A program made the position numbers and the translations under genes. 64,000 bases of DNA. Origin: Beverwykella pulmonaria. Lineage: Eukaryota > Ascomycota > Dothideomycetes > Pleosporales > Melanommataceae. Location: assembly GCA_001599595.1 (NCBI GenBank), contig BCHH01000003.1, positions 627,403 through 691,402 of the forward strand, written 5' to 3'. Numbering within the stretch: position 1 is the first letter of the stretch; every line of letters starts with the position of its first letter. Below the pieces are notes generated by a model. The model had not been told where the DNA came from. It saw nothing but the letters and a program-made list of their open reading frames with translations, and did not search any database. This document shows positions 44,159 through 54,600 of this stretch, piece after piece.

Positions 44159-44608
44159 CGCAATGGCAACGGAGAGGGGAGGTATGATAGTGGTGATGGG
44201 CGCGCTGTGGTGTTGGGTTGTGCTGGCGTGATACCGGTATTTGCCCGAGCGGCTGTAAAGATGCCGAGCCGACAATGGCCGGGCCGATAACGGGCAGGCA
44301 GGTACAAGCGCTGGTCACGGGACCTCGTCAAATGGTGTGTAGTTCCAATCACACGGCCACATCCACCGTCATGGCGAAGATCATCTCCGTCACAATGCCA
44401 CGGCAGCAGGCCTGACGTGCAGTAATCCTCCCACGCCCTCCTTCTTTGCCTCTTTCTTCTTTCTTTCCTTTTACTAGATACCCATTGTCGCGTCCTGCTG
44501 TTCCGTTTCCATATATTCGGTCTCTCTAGTTCTGTAACTTACCCCGCCGTTAGCTCACTACGCATCATCCCCGATAAGCTTGATGCGCGTCGATGGTTGC
44601 GCCCCAAC
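44159..44608. promoter_or_regulatory. Divergent intergenic region, COX15 / BTB protein
   Basis: 450 bp holding two promoters. A pyrimidine-rich tract (about 44430-44475) lies upstream of the BTB gene, as is common before fungal transcription starts. Nothing else is seen. Confidence 0.45.
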
Positions 44609-47599
44609 ATGAGCGCCGCCCATCACCAGGAGGGCCTCCCAGCCGATGAAAACGACGCGAACAACAGCGGCCCTGAGCAGCCATCCCAGTCAGGCCCAGA
44701 CACAGATGTCGATAGCAGCGTCACCGGCAGCGTGCCCCATGTCAGTCTCTTCTCGCCCGGTGTCCCCTCCATCCCATCACCACCACAGCCGTCCGACTTC
44801 ACAACGATCTCTTCATCCTCCTCCTCCTCCTCCACCACCCCCACTCGAGGCCATGTCAGCGGTTCGTCCCCGTCCAACTCGTCGCGCCCACTCGCCTCCC
44901 TTGCATCTATCTCTGCCATGACGAAGCGCACTGCCAGAATGAAAGTGTCGGACAAGCAGTCGCCCATTGCCCAATTTAACGCCCAGATCCCCCAGGCCCT
45001 CAAGGACGCCGATGACCCCACCACACCTGTCGACAGCGGCAGCTCCATTGATCCTCGCGCGGCCTCGTACCAGACCCTCACGGCGCTGTTTTCGGGCGAC
45101 ATGCCCAGCTCGCGAACGCCCTCGTACCACAACGCTTCCGGCCCCTTGTATCTGCGAGGTAGGTAATCTTCCACCATTGATACTAGATGTGCAGTGGTAG
45201 ATTGGAATACTCATGGGTGCACAGCTTCGAACGACTCCATGTCTCTCCCAGACCACCTCTACACCCGCGGCTTGCTCGAAGGCCGGCACTCAGACATCAC
45301 AATCATCGCCTTTGGCCAGAGATACAACCTGCATCGCTTGATGCTTGACCGTGCCCCATTCTTTACCACCGCCTTGTCCGAGCCGTGGATCGAAAGCCAG
45401 GCAAAGGAGGTCAACCTATACCCTGAACAGATCGACATTAGCATCACACAGCCCTCATTCGAGCTGGCCATCAAGAAGCTATATGGAGTGGACATCTCTA
45501 AAGAGTGTGATGCTGAGGCCGTGGGCTTGTTTGCCACGGGCTGCTGGTTGGAGATGCAGGATCTGATTGACTCCTCCATTGAGTCTATCCTGCGTCAAAT
45601 GTGTCCTGAGCTGCTTGCGCCTCTGATTCGCCTGGTCACATCCAATTACTATGGCCGCTCTGGAGACCGCATTCTGGAATCGGCCAAGGCTATGTTGAGT
45701 AGGAATGGGTGGGAGATGCCGCTCAAATACTGGGACGGCATGCCAGGCGACATCATCCGAGAGCTAGTCGCCTCCGATGGCTTCTTCGTCGATAGCGAGT
45801 GGGATCGATGGGTGCTCACCAAGCGACTCCTCGACCGTCGACTTCGCCAAGCGGCCGTCGACGCTGGACTCATACAGCGTGGACAGCGTCCCATTCCAAA
45901 GGCCCCAGATTCGCTCTCCCTTATGGCTATCCGGTTCGATGCTATTTATCGCCAAAATTCTCCGCCAGTGCAGCATATGCCAGACGGCCACCACCTCTGG
46001 GTCGCCCTTTACACCAGCCCTGATATTGAGCGTATTCTGGTTCTCCTCGACGAAGGTATCCACTACATCCACATGGAGTATGAGCAGCTCGAATTCATTA
46101 AGAATGCACGTGATATATTTGGTCTGCCTGTCATGCCTGAAAAGGTAATCTCAAATGCCCTCTGGCAGCAATTAGCCCTGCGCCAAAAGGTGCTGAATGC
46201 AGACGAGACGTTGCAAGAGCTAGGCTTATGCAAGACTCCACCAGAGCCGGGAGCAGCCAACGAAGGCACCAAGAGCGCGGGAACATCGTCGGGCAAGCAA
46301 AAAGTCGTTGCCTACACTCCAGAGAAGGAGTCGGAAATGGAATCGGGGAGCTGGGATGGAAACGCGAAACCACGAAAATTCTGGATCCCTAGCTCCGACT
46401 GCAACATCGTTCTCGGAAACGGTGCGGATCCAGTTGTCACTACTTCTAGCTCTTTTCAGCGGCATGCCACTCGCCTTTCCGCCACGATTCAAGCCGAGGA
46501 TGCTCAATGGGCTACCGACTTTGCGTCCTCCCCATCGACAATGGCAAACCCCAATACACGGACTGATTATCCTGTCCGGCCGATATCAGCAGGCGGAAGC
46601 AACGCCGGCCAGCCAAAACCCATTGCTTATACCGAGTACCCGCCGTTCCGATTTTCTGCCGAGTTTCCCAACCCGCGATTCCTGAAAGAAAAGAAGCGAG
46701 TATACTCTCGCACTGTCTCTTATGCTGGCTCGCTTTGGAACATTTACATTCAAAAGGTACGATCCGCTAAAAATGTCCAATTAGGCGTATACCTACACAG
46801 AGCCAAGGAACGTGAGCCCGAAGAGATGCAAGGGAATGGCCTCAATCAGCAGAATCTTGGATCTGTTGATGAGCGCATCGGACAACTCGAACGAGAAATG
46901 ATACTGCGTAGCGAGAGACGCGAGCGCCGCAGGAGTAATCGTGCCCCATTGATCGACCAAACAGGTGAAGAAGACACTAGCGGCAGCGGAGGCGATCCGG
47001 ACGCGACCCTCGTCTCATCAAACAGCCGCACCCGTCTTTCGGGCAGCACACTGAGCAGCAACCTGAGTCGACGGCATACTCCAATCTCCTTTCCACGGCT
47101 ACCTGCCGCTCGTGGGATTTCTCAGTTTCAATTCCCATTGCTCGCAACCTCGCCTCCTACAGATGGCGAACCCTCCGATTCACCATTCTTCCCCCTGGCC
47201 ATGTACTCTGGTTCTGAGCATGGATCCCACGAAGAGGAAGATGAGGAAGATGACGACGAACCAGATACCGCTTATCCAAACCCGTCTCTCGCGAACATCA
47301 TTCCGAACCGCAAATCCCGTGCTGTGTCCTCCACTCTACCCTCGTATGTCGACGGGCGGCCAACGATCAGAACATATTTCAAGATTTACAGTCCGAGCAA
47401 GGGTGGTAGGATGTTGAGTATCTACGAGAGTGCGCCGGATCGGTTTAACTTTAGCCAGAGTTGGGGTTGGAAGAGTAGCACACTTATGCTGGATGAATCG
47501 ATGGGCAATGGGAGCGATGATGGGACCATCAGAGAGGGTGTGCCAAATAAGAAGGGAGATGGGAAGTTGAGATTTATGGTTGTTATTGGAAACCTGTAA
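44609..47599 (+). CDS. BTB/POZ domain protein, germ-cell-less-like architecture
   Basis: Probable adaptor, perhaps for a Cullin-3 ligase. Exons 44609-45158 and 45225-47599 give 974 aa; the start is the first ATG in frame (MSAAHHQEG). An N-terminal Ser/Pro-rich disordered part (1-180) precedes the BTB fold (about 190-290: LLEGRHSDITIIAFGQRYNL, HRLMLDRAPFFTTAL, FELAIKKLYGVDI). A BACK-like helical region follows (CPELLAPLIRLVTSNYY) with a C-terminal region holding PPFRFSAEFPNPRFL, SYAGSLWNIYIQKV and LGVYLHRAKE. That region is interrupted by disordered linkers rich in Arg/Ser and an acidic run (EEEDEEDDDEPD). The layout resembles fungal homologs of germ-cell-less BTB proteins. A low-complexity Ser run follows from a TCC repeat near 44815. 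Confidence 0.88.
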
Positions 47600-47925
47600 A
47601 TTCAAGGTGGCGGGTTCTAATGCACCGTGGTGAAGGGAGACTCCTGCGTGACGTGTATGACAAGAATTTCGATGGAATTTGATTTGTGCAGTGTTGAGAT
47701 ACACAAAGTGCTTCAGGCCATCAGACTATATTCACGCAGTCCGTTTTGGTGCTACATCGGATGATGGCTGCGTGACATTTTGAGCGATTTCTTGGGATAA
47801 ACGGGCATTTGGAGCCATGAGTTGGAGAAGCGCCTGGTTGACACAGAGTATATACATTCCTATGATTGATGATAATGACTTTGACATATGCGCACAAGCA
47901 AAGTGGGGATTTCTGCCAGCAGCAA
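47600..47925. other. Convergent 3' intergenic region
   Basis: 326 bp between the BTB gene and the P450 gene ends. I see nothing distinct. Confidence 0.5.
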
Positions 47926-49763
47926 TCATGATCTGCGAGGATCCAGTCTTCGCCCTCCAAACTTATCCCGCTCACTTCTCCGAATCCGTACCGGGACTTT
48001 TCCAGCCGGATGCGCAACGCCCATACTGAAGCTTCCGAGATCCTCGTTCATTTCCGCATCGGCGTCAAGCAGCTCACAGTCGAACAATGTTACCATCAAC
48101 GCCGTCGTCAGCAAGATCTGCCGCTTAGCAAACTGCCTCCCTGGACACTGTCGCGGTCCGCCACCATACGGGATCCACGACCCTTCTACCTCCTTCGTCG
48201 AGAACATCGGTTCCTCAGAGCCCTTCGAATACGTGAGAAATCGTTCGCCCCAGAACTTGTCTACAGGATGCTTGTTGTTGGCGCCCGTGTTAAAAGCGTC
48301 TGGATCCATGTGTGCAACGGTGGTACTAGTTACGACGACTTTTTGGCGAGGGAGTATCCAGTCGCGGATTTGCATAGGGACGCGGTCCGCCATTCGGATG
48401 ATGTAAAAATGCATTCGGAGTCGTAACGCCTCGGCGTATACCGATTGTAGGGTAGGCAGGCGGAGGAGTTTCTCTACGTCAAAACGGATGCGCTCACCTG
48501 AACTACTCAAGATGCAATTGTCTACCTCGGCTCGTACTTTGGCAAGAAGCTTGGGATCCTGGTATAACTCGTAGATGGTCCATGATGTAGCAGTGATGGA
48601 GTTTCGCGCTCTGTGCGGAGATCAGTGTGTTGTACTTCACGGCGAAGATGGAAGTAGCGTACGCCCATATCGCCCCGAGATCCTGCGATGCAATAGCTGC
48701 ATGATCATACCCCTCCATTTCCAGGAACATTACATGCCGTTCGCGGTAGAACTTACTGCCCCAGAAGGGGTCATCGCCGCCTTCATCCTGAGCAGCATCT
48801 GTATAATAATCCCGCGCATGCTTCTGCCACAACATGATAGACGCGAGCACCTTATTTCTTGCTGCATAGGCACGCGGTGCAAATATCCATGGCACACCTT
48901 GATAGAAATTAGCTATTTACGTCGTGATTCCTGGAGCAGAGATTGCGTTCATAGATGTACATACCTTTGAGGAACGTTGGCATCGCCCTATCAAACTGCC
49001 AAAACTCCTCCAAGAATCCCGGACACAGCTTTAGCAGGTTTGGACCACATAACGCATTCAAAAATGAATTCATCGCATTGTCGGCAACGAACTGCATCAT
49101 ATCCTCATGATAATTCCACGCAGTCCCAATACTTAGATGTCGATCGTGAAGTCTCCGCGTAATTCCATCCATGAACCTTGTCCAAAAAGGTCCAAGCCCT
49201 TCTCCGAGGAGAAGACGGGTCATGGAGGCATGTACACGGTAGTCAATCCGATTCCTCGCCTCCACACGACTATCGGGATGAGGTATATGTCCCGGGCCCG
49301 AATCGTCTAAATCATAGAGCTTTGCTGCCTTGGTCGGTAGCCCGAACGCGCTAACGACGGCAAATTTTACAAAGGGAATCGAAGTACATAAGCTAGAATT
49401 CCGGAAAAGAGACAAGATATTGGAGGGTCCTTGGACGATGTAGAGATTTTTGTGCAGGATTCTAACCAGTGTAGGATGTGGAGCGCGGAAGAAATTGCTG
49501 TTGCAGACCAAGTTAGGTACTAAGCATCACGAGCAAGAGGCGTCTTACTTTCTATTCAACAAAAATGCTCGCGGATTCCATAAGTAACCCAGTGGCAGGT
49601 TACCCAGTATCGGGAAGAAGGAGGGAAATAGTGGTGGCTCACTTTTGCCATTTTGGGATTTCTGGACGGAGCGGAAGCGGCCTTTGAGACTTCGATAACG
49701 GCATATAAGAATTATAATTAAACCCAGTAATAGGCTAGCGTAGAGCTGCGAAAATTCCCGCAT
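47926..49763 (-). CDS. Cytochrome P450 monooxygenase
   Basis: Heme-thiolate monooxygenase anchored in the ER. Exons 49549-49763, 48965-49497, 48663-48897 and 47926-48610, all GT-AG, give 555 aa. An N-terminal membrane anchor (LYASLLLGLIIILICRY) is followed by a basic/Pro-rich hinge (PPLFPSFFPILGNLP). The I-helix crosses intron 3 (AARNSITATSWTIYELY), the K-helix ExxR is EALRLR, and the heme-binding loop is WIPYGGGPRQCPGRQFAKRQ with the Cys ligand. The GGGxRxCPGRxFAK form of the loop is shared with fungal relatives of the CYP7/CYP8 group. No cluster partner is adjacent, so the substrate is open. No broken motif. Confidence 0.92.
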
Positions 49764-51554
49764 ATCGAATCAACGGAGAATTGCGAAGGCGGGCTGTCGC
49801 TGCGTTGCGGTCGTTTCTTTGATGAAACGGGTTTCTCCGCAGATATTCAGCTTGATAATGACTCAAATAGATTGGGAGCAAGGCCAAGAATTGAGAAAGG
49901 CCCTAATAAAGAAGTACAAGGGGCCAGCTGCGCTCCCTGCTAGTGCTGGTACTGTTTTAGCCGTATAAGGCGTAGCTCTTGAATAATTTATAAGCCAAAG
50001 AAGCTGTCAGAACACATTCTAGAAGTAATATATATAAATACATATATAAATTACAATGCTGCGACAGATACACACATACACCTCAAAATGCCGAATCTTG
50101 TACGCCGGAACTGTGGCCACCACCCCCCTCCACTTCTTCGCTATCTAGTCCTTTGACAGCCAAGAACCCGGCTCTCTGTCCGCGAGTGTGATATTGCATA
50201 TACTCTTAATTGCTATGCTGGTTGGACTCATTAGAGGATTGGCAGCTCTCATGGTGTCTCTTGTAGTGCAATATCTGCCTCTCTCTAAAAGGATACTTGG
50301 ACTCTCAAAAGCAGAGAGGAAGAAAACCATATGTTAATACACCAACCCAACAGCGCCTTATTGCCTGGGGCAACGGAAGTGCTAGCAGAGAGCGCAGCTG
50401 GCCCGCTCATGTTACCTCCTTGTAGTCTTCTTTGGTGTTGGTGGGTGGCACGGGCCGCAGCAACCGTACAATTCAGTACGGAGTCGTACTTTTAGTTCTC
50501 GACCGAGCATCGACTGCAACCACGGTAAGATGCTAGAAAAATCGAGTTCTTCTTAGACATTCTTGCTGTATTCGCTGGAGGAGACTTCCTGCTTTTGAAG
50601 ATATTGCTAGGTATTCTTTACTAACGTAAAGCACAAACGATCAGCTCATCATTTCAACGAAACGCCACTCTAAAGCAAAATAACTTCGTAACGCAAGAAG
50701 ATATATTGTAAACCCAGGACACCCTACAATCGTGTAGATGTCCCACCGACTAATCATTCCGTCACACAATACACATCTTTATGTCGTTTCATCCATGCCC
50801 TGCTTACAATAGTAAAGGTTAATTATATGTTAAAAGTTGCAATCGTAACTCTTACAGCTTCAATTTTCATAGCCAAGAAAAACCCTATTTCACTTTACCT
50901 AGCAACTGCTTGCTGTAGGGCTTACTTAAGGAGAAGCGCACTTGCGGAAACCCGGTGCGTTCTTTATGAGTGCAGTGATAGGAGGCTCAGTAGGCCATAA
51001 AATGTGACTGTTGGGAGTATATCGAACGTGGTTATCACGTGTTTGTCACGTGAGGCACTAGCGATGCTTGGCGGCAGAGGGATGGGACGATTCCCTCAGC
51101 CGCACCTCACATAAGATATACATGAATCAACACCTCGTTTTAGGACACCCCCATTGCAATTGCAATAAGTCTTGTGATGCCAACAGTGACGAAGCTTAGT
51201 TTTGTGACTTCGTCTTTCTGTGAATGCCCTATTAGTGGCAAACTATTTAGCTTTGGTGATCGCCTGATGAAAGTCGAATGACCAGATACCTCGGCTAGGC
51301 TTGGTATGCATTTGTATGTAGATCTGACATTGCTAATCGAGCCATAGCCAATGAACTTTTGAAATGTAATTGCATGAGCTAAGACTTCTTTCTTCTTTCG
51401 GGGGTGTCAGTAGACATCTCATGATTCTTAATGACGAAGGCAAAGTACTAATATCTGGAGTTTTAAATAAAAGTATAAAGACACCGGAAGAAGTCAATAC
51501 ATACCTCACCCATTATCATTTATTCCCAAAGCAATTTTACAAGATAATCTTTCC
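49764..51554. other. AT-rich gene-poor stretch
   Basis: About 1.8 kb at the left border of the accessory island, with one LTR-like copy at 50707-50808. No gene is recognised; frames are short and interrupted. Confidence 0.4.
50707..50808 (+). repeat. LTR-like repeat copy with internal deletion
   Basis: Starts TGTAAACCCAGGACACC and ends CCCTGCTTACA, with GTAGATGTCCCACCGACTAA and ACACATCTT in between. The ATATAT..CAGCTGTACATACATCAC block is missing, which shortens it to 102 bp. The flanking 5-mers (TATAT and ATAGT) do not match. Confidence 0.6.
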
Positions 51555-52776
51555 ATGGCTGAGACATCAATCTGCAATGCGAGTAGTGCTAATATCATGC
51601 GATTGGGGGGCCAGATTGCCCGTCAGCCTCTTCTCCCGCTTGTCTCTAGACTCAGGGCTGACTTGATGCACAGATGCACCACTAATTCTGTCCTGGTCAA
51701 ACGATCGTATTGACATCTTCCACATTGGGACCAACGGCAAGCTCTACCAATGCTCTCGAAATGGCGACTATAAGTCCTCCTTCGGCGAATGGTCTAATAT
51801 CTCATCAACTGAAATATCCGCCTTAGCGGGTATTTGCTGGGGAGCCAATCGCATGGACATTTTTGCCACTGGTGCCGTGGACAATTACCTCTTGCACAAA
51901 TGGTTCAACCCAGATGGACACAATTTCGAAACTATCAACGTCAAGGACATCGGTGGGCCCGTCACCGTGCTAGGAAACGTCACAGTTGCCACGTTCGGAC
52001 CGAATACATTATTTGTCTTCTTCCGGAGAATGGATAATTGGGTAGATGGCGTGTACTGGAATCAATCCAAGGGATGCTGGTTAAAACTCGGTATCCCGCA
52101 GGAATGGGGCTTTCATGTTAGCGGAGCACCGAAAGTCGCGGCCTTTAAGCCAGATGACAACACCTATCGTATTGACATTTTTGTGCGCGACTTGAAGAAC
52201 CAGGTACATTACAAAACTCTAGTATTTAGCGACCCGGACAAGCCCCTGGATGGCACTTGGATACCGGCAGGCTATGGCTGGAACGCTCTCGGTGGCGACC
52301 CCGTCATTGACGATGTGACTGTGGTCCATGTCACCAATAGCCAACACAAATGGCGCACCCACCTTATTTCACGTAACCAGTACAATCAGGTTGTCCGCCG
52401 CTGTCATCGTCAAGAAGATACTGCTTGGACTCCAGCCGCGGGTTGGGACGTATCGTGGGCCTTAAGCGGATGCCCCGTACAAAGTATTGCTGGGAAAGAG
52501 AAGATCATGCTCGCAATCACGGGAGACGTCAATGTCATTGATGTTGCCGAAATAGATTTCGATGGCAAAGAGATCGCTCCTTTCCTTCGAATCAATGTGC
52601 CGTCTCCAGAGGGCGTGCCGATGACTGAGCACCCGGTCCTCCATCCACGAGGTGATCCTGGGTGGGAAGCAGATGGGACTAGCAGACCACTTGAGGTTTT
52701 CTTTAGGGCGACCGACGCTTCTTGTCAAAGGATCCTTGTGAATCAGAATGACATCGTTCCGACAATTTCCAAGTAA
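51555..52776 (+). CDS. Beta-propeller lectin-like protein (fucose-lectin / PLL type)
   Basis: Predicted carbohydrate-binding or host-interaction protein, cytosolic since no signal peptide is visible. Exon 1 51555-51582 and exon 2 51674-52776 give 376 aa. Exon 2 opens only by splicing because a stop precedes it, and the chosen exon 1 is a 28-nt guess. Repeated blades carry the same motif: DRIDIFHIGTNGKLYQ, NRMDIFATGAVDNYLLHKW, YRIDIFVRDLKNQVHYKTL and RTHLISRNQYNQVVRR. They alternate with W-rich strands such as FGEWSNIS, GCWLKLGIP and GTWIPAGYGWNALGG. This is the D-x-F-x-x-G/R-x-x-x-x-L-x pattern of fungal fucose-binding and PLL-type propellers. The gene stands alone in a repeat-rich island; the frame is intact. 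Confidence 0.7.
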
Positions 52777-52985
52777 CTTTGGGAGACTTCATGATCAACG
52801 CGATGTCGTGTTTTTACAAAATCCAACTTTCCTTATTTTATATTCGCAAACTTAATGTGGAATTAATATGAGTATAAGTGGAATGTCGGGCAGACCCATT
52901 AGGACACATGCTTTTTTGAGCAGGGAATGTATCTCTTTCATATAGTGGCGAATACGAAGTTATCACTATTATCGACATTATTGTC

Positions 52986-53110
52986 TGTAAGCCCAGGATG
53001 CTATACCGTCACGTGGATATCACTGACTAATTAGACCGTTATATATACATCAGCTGTACATACACCGAATACACATCTTGATACCTTTTTCCTCTATACT
53101 TTTGCTTACA
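52986..53110 (+). mobile_element. Solo LTR-like element with 5-bp target duplication TTGTC
   Basis: 125 bp from TGTAAGCCCAGGA to TTTGCTTACA. It is flanked by TTGTC at 52981-52985 and 53111-53115, a perfect 5-bp duplication. Internal blocks TCACGTGGATAT, CAGCTGTACATACA and ACACATCTTGATACC match the other copies. Confidence 0.85.
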
Positions 53111-53245
53111 TTGTCAGTTATCATCTACGCACTGTAGCTTATAACTTCCGAGGCGACCTCAACGCCTTCACGGTCTTTATATTCGGTTTCTTCGCCAAGG
53201 TCAAAGCATCCGACGCCCATCGAGCCTCCAGATTCTCTTACCTAA

Positions 53246-53376
53246 TGTAAGCAGAAGTGTGTCGGAAAAGGTTTCAAGATGTGTCTTGTATGTGATGTAT
53301 GTACAGCTGATATATATATGACGGACTGATTAGTCAGTGGCATATCCACGTGACAGTATGGTGTTCTGGGCTTACA
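53246..53376 (-). mobile_element. Solo LTR-like element with 5-bp target duplication CCTAA
   Basis: 131 bp, reverse orientation, TGTAAGC to GCTTACA. It is flanked by CCTAA at 53241-53245 and 53377-53381. It lies 135 bp from the oppositely oriented copy at 52986. The two have different target duplications, so they are independent insertions rather than one element's two ends. Confidence 0.85.
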
Positions 53377-54299
53377 CCTAAGGAAGACGAACATGTTTCA
53401 CATAGCCGAACTGACGATCCTGGGTCGGTTTCCGACTAGACTTGGTTCTTTGGTACTAAGCCAGTCCATGCAGAACTGTTCAATGATACGTGGAGCCGCA
53501 ATGGGCAGCTTTCATCATTTCTCTTGGCATGATAATTGACATGTAGGAGTCTGAAATAAACACTCACTGCTACACGTGCGCACGTGTCCACCAAAGTGTG
53601 CCCCTACAAACAGGTTGGACGCATACGTGACCGTCAACATCGTCAACTAAGGCTAAAACAATGCTAGGATGATGAACGCCACTCTAGTGTACAACAGTAC
53701 AACGCTGTCCCCACAAGCGGCTTCACGATCCAGTTTCCAATCCAGTACAACACACCCTTCCACTTATGCTGCCGAACTCCATGCTTGCGGAATAGATCCT
53801 CGAGCGCATTAATATCAACATCGGTGTGCTAGTTAGCTTTGCCTTGCCATACAACGACATGCGCTGCTTTTTGTAAATCTGTTGCATGCGCTGCACTTCA
53901 TAATTACACTTTGCAACATCGTCCTGATTAGTAAAAATGGTGTCAACCTAGAGGCGCCATGTCATGTCTGGCGCCAATGACCGCAGCGTGCGGAGTGCTG
54001 CATGTAAGTTCGTGGTTACGAGGAAGGAGGCTCAATCCAGAAAAATGGGCTTCATCTTTATACTACCCTCTTAAGTATAGGATACCGCTTCATACGTGGC
54101 ACTATTGCTAATATTATCTAGGGGGACGTTTTCAAGCCTGCATTCTATTGGGGACCTGTTCCCATTGGGGTCATCAGTAGACGACAGTAACAACTTGATC
54201 GTACGGATTCCATTCTTGAGGCGGTCCAAATGCGTATAGGAAAAGTTTTTTTTTTTGAAATTGTACGGAAAGACATGCTAGTGCAACGGCTATGAACCT

Positions 54300-54600
54300 G
54301 GAAGCCGCTGTCAAGGCCCACCGCGAATGTGCACGAGGTCGTCGTCAAAGCTGCTGCTCGAGACGGGCAAGGTCGACGTTAACTCGAAGGATGTGGATGT
54401 GTGGACGTTGTTGTTGAGGGCGACATGCAACTAGCACGAAACGGTAGTTAAGCTGCTCTAAACACTAGTCAAGTTGAAGTTGACTTGGAGGATAAGGATG
54501 AACGGACGCTGCTATTGTGAGCGGCGGTGATCAAGCTGCTGCTGAACACCGGCTAGGTCGACTGGAAGGATAAGGATGGGCGGACGCCGGAACCTCCAGG
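54300..54600 (+). pseudogene. Ankyrin-repeat gene relic
   Basis: Translation of 54345 onward gives KLLLETGKVDVNSKDVDVW then TLLLRAT, stop, HETVVKLL, stop. In shifted frames VKLKLTWRIRMNGR corresponds to a second VDLEDKDERTLL-type repeat, and a third unit ends KDKDGRTP-like (DNA AAGGATAAGGATGGGCGGAC). The DNA repeats GGATAAGGATG..CGGACGC at about 90-bp spacing, the length of an ankyrin unit. Several stops and frameshifts show it is dead. Probably the tail of a NACHT/STAND-ankyrin type gene, but no upstream domain survives. Confidence 0.65.

Noticed and set aside
34274..53376. Reading the TGTAAGC..GCTTACA elements as hAT or Mutator MITEs
   Set aside because: Those families make 8-9 bp target duplications, while three copies here have exactly 5 bp, which fits LTR integration better.
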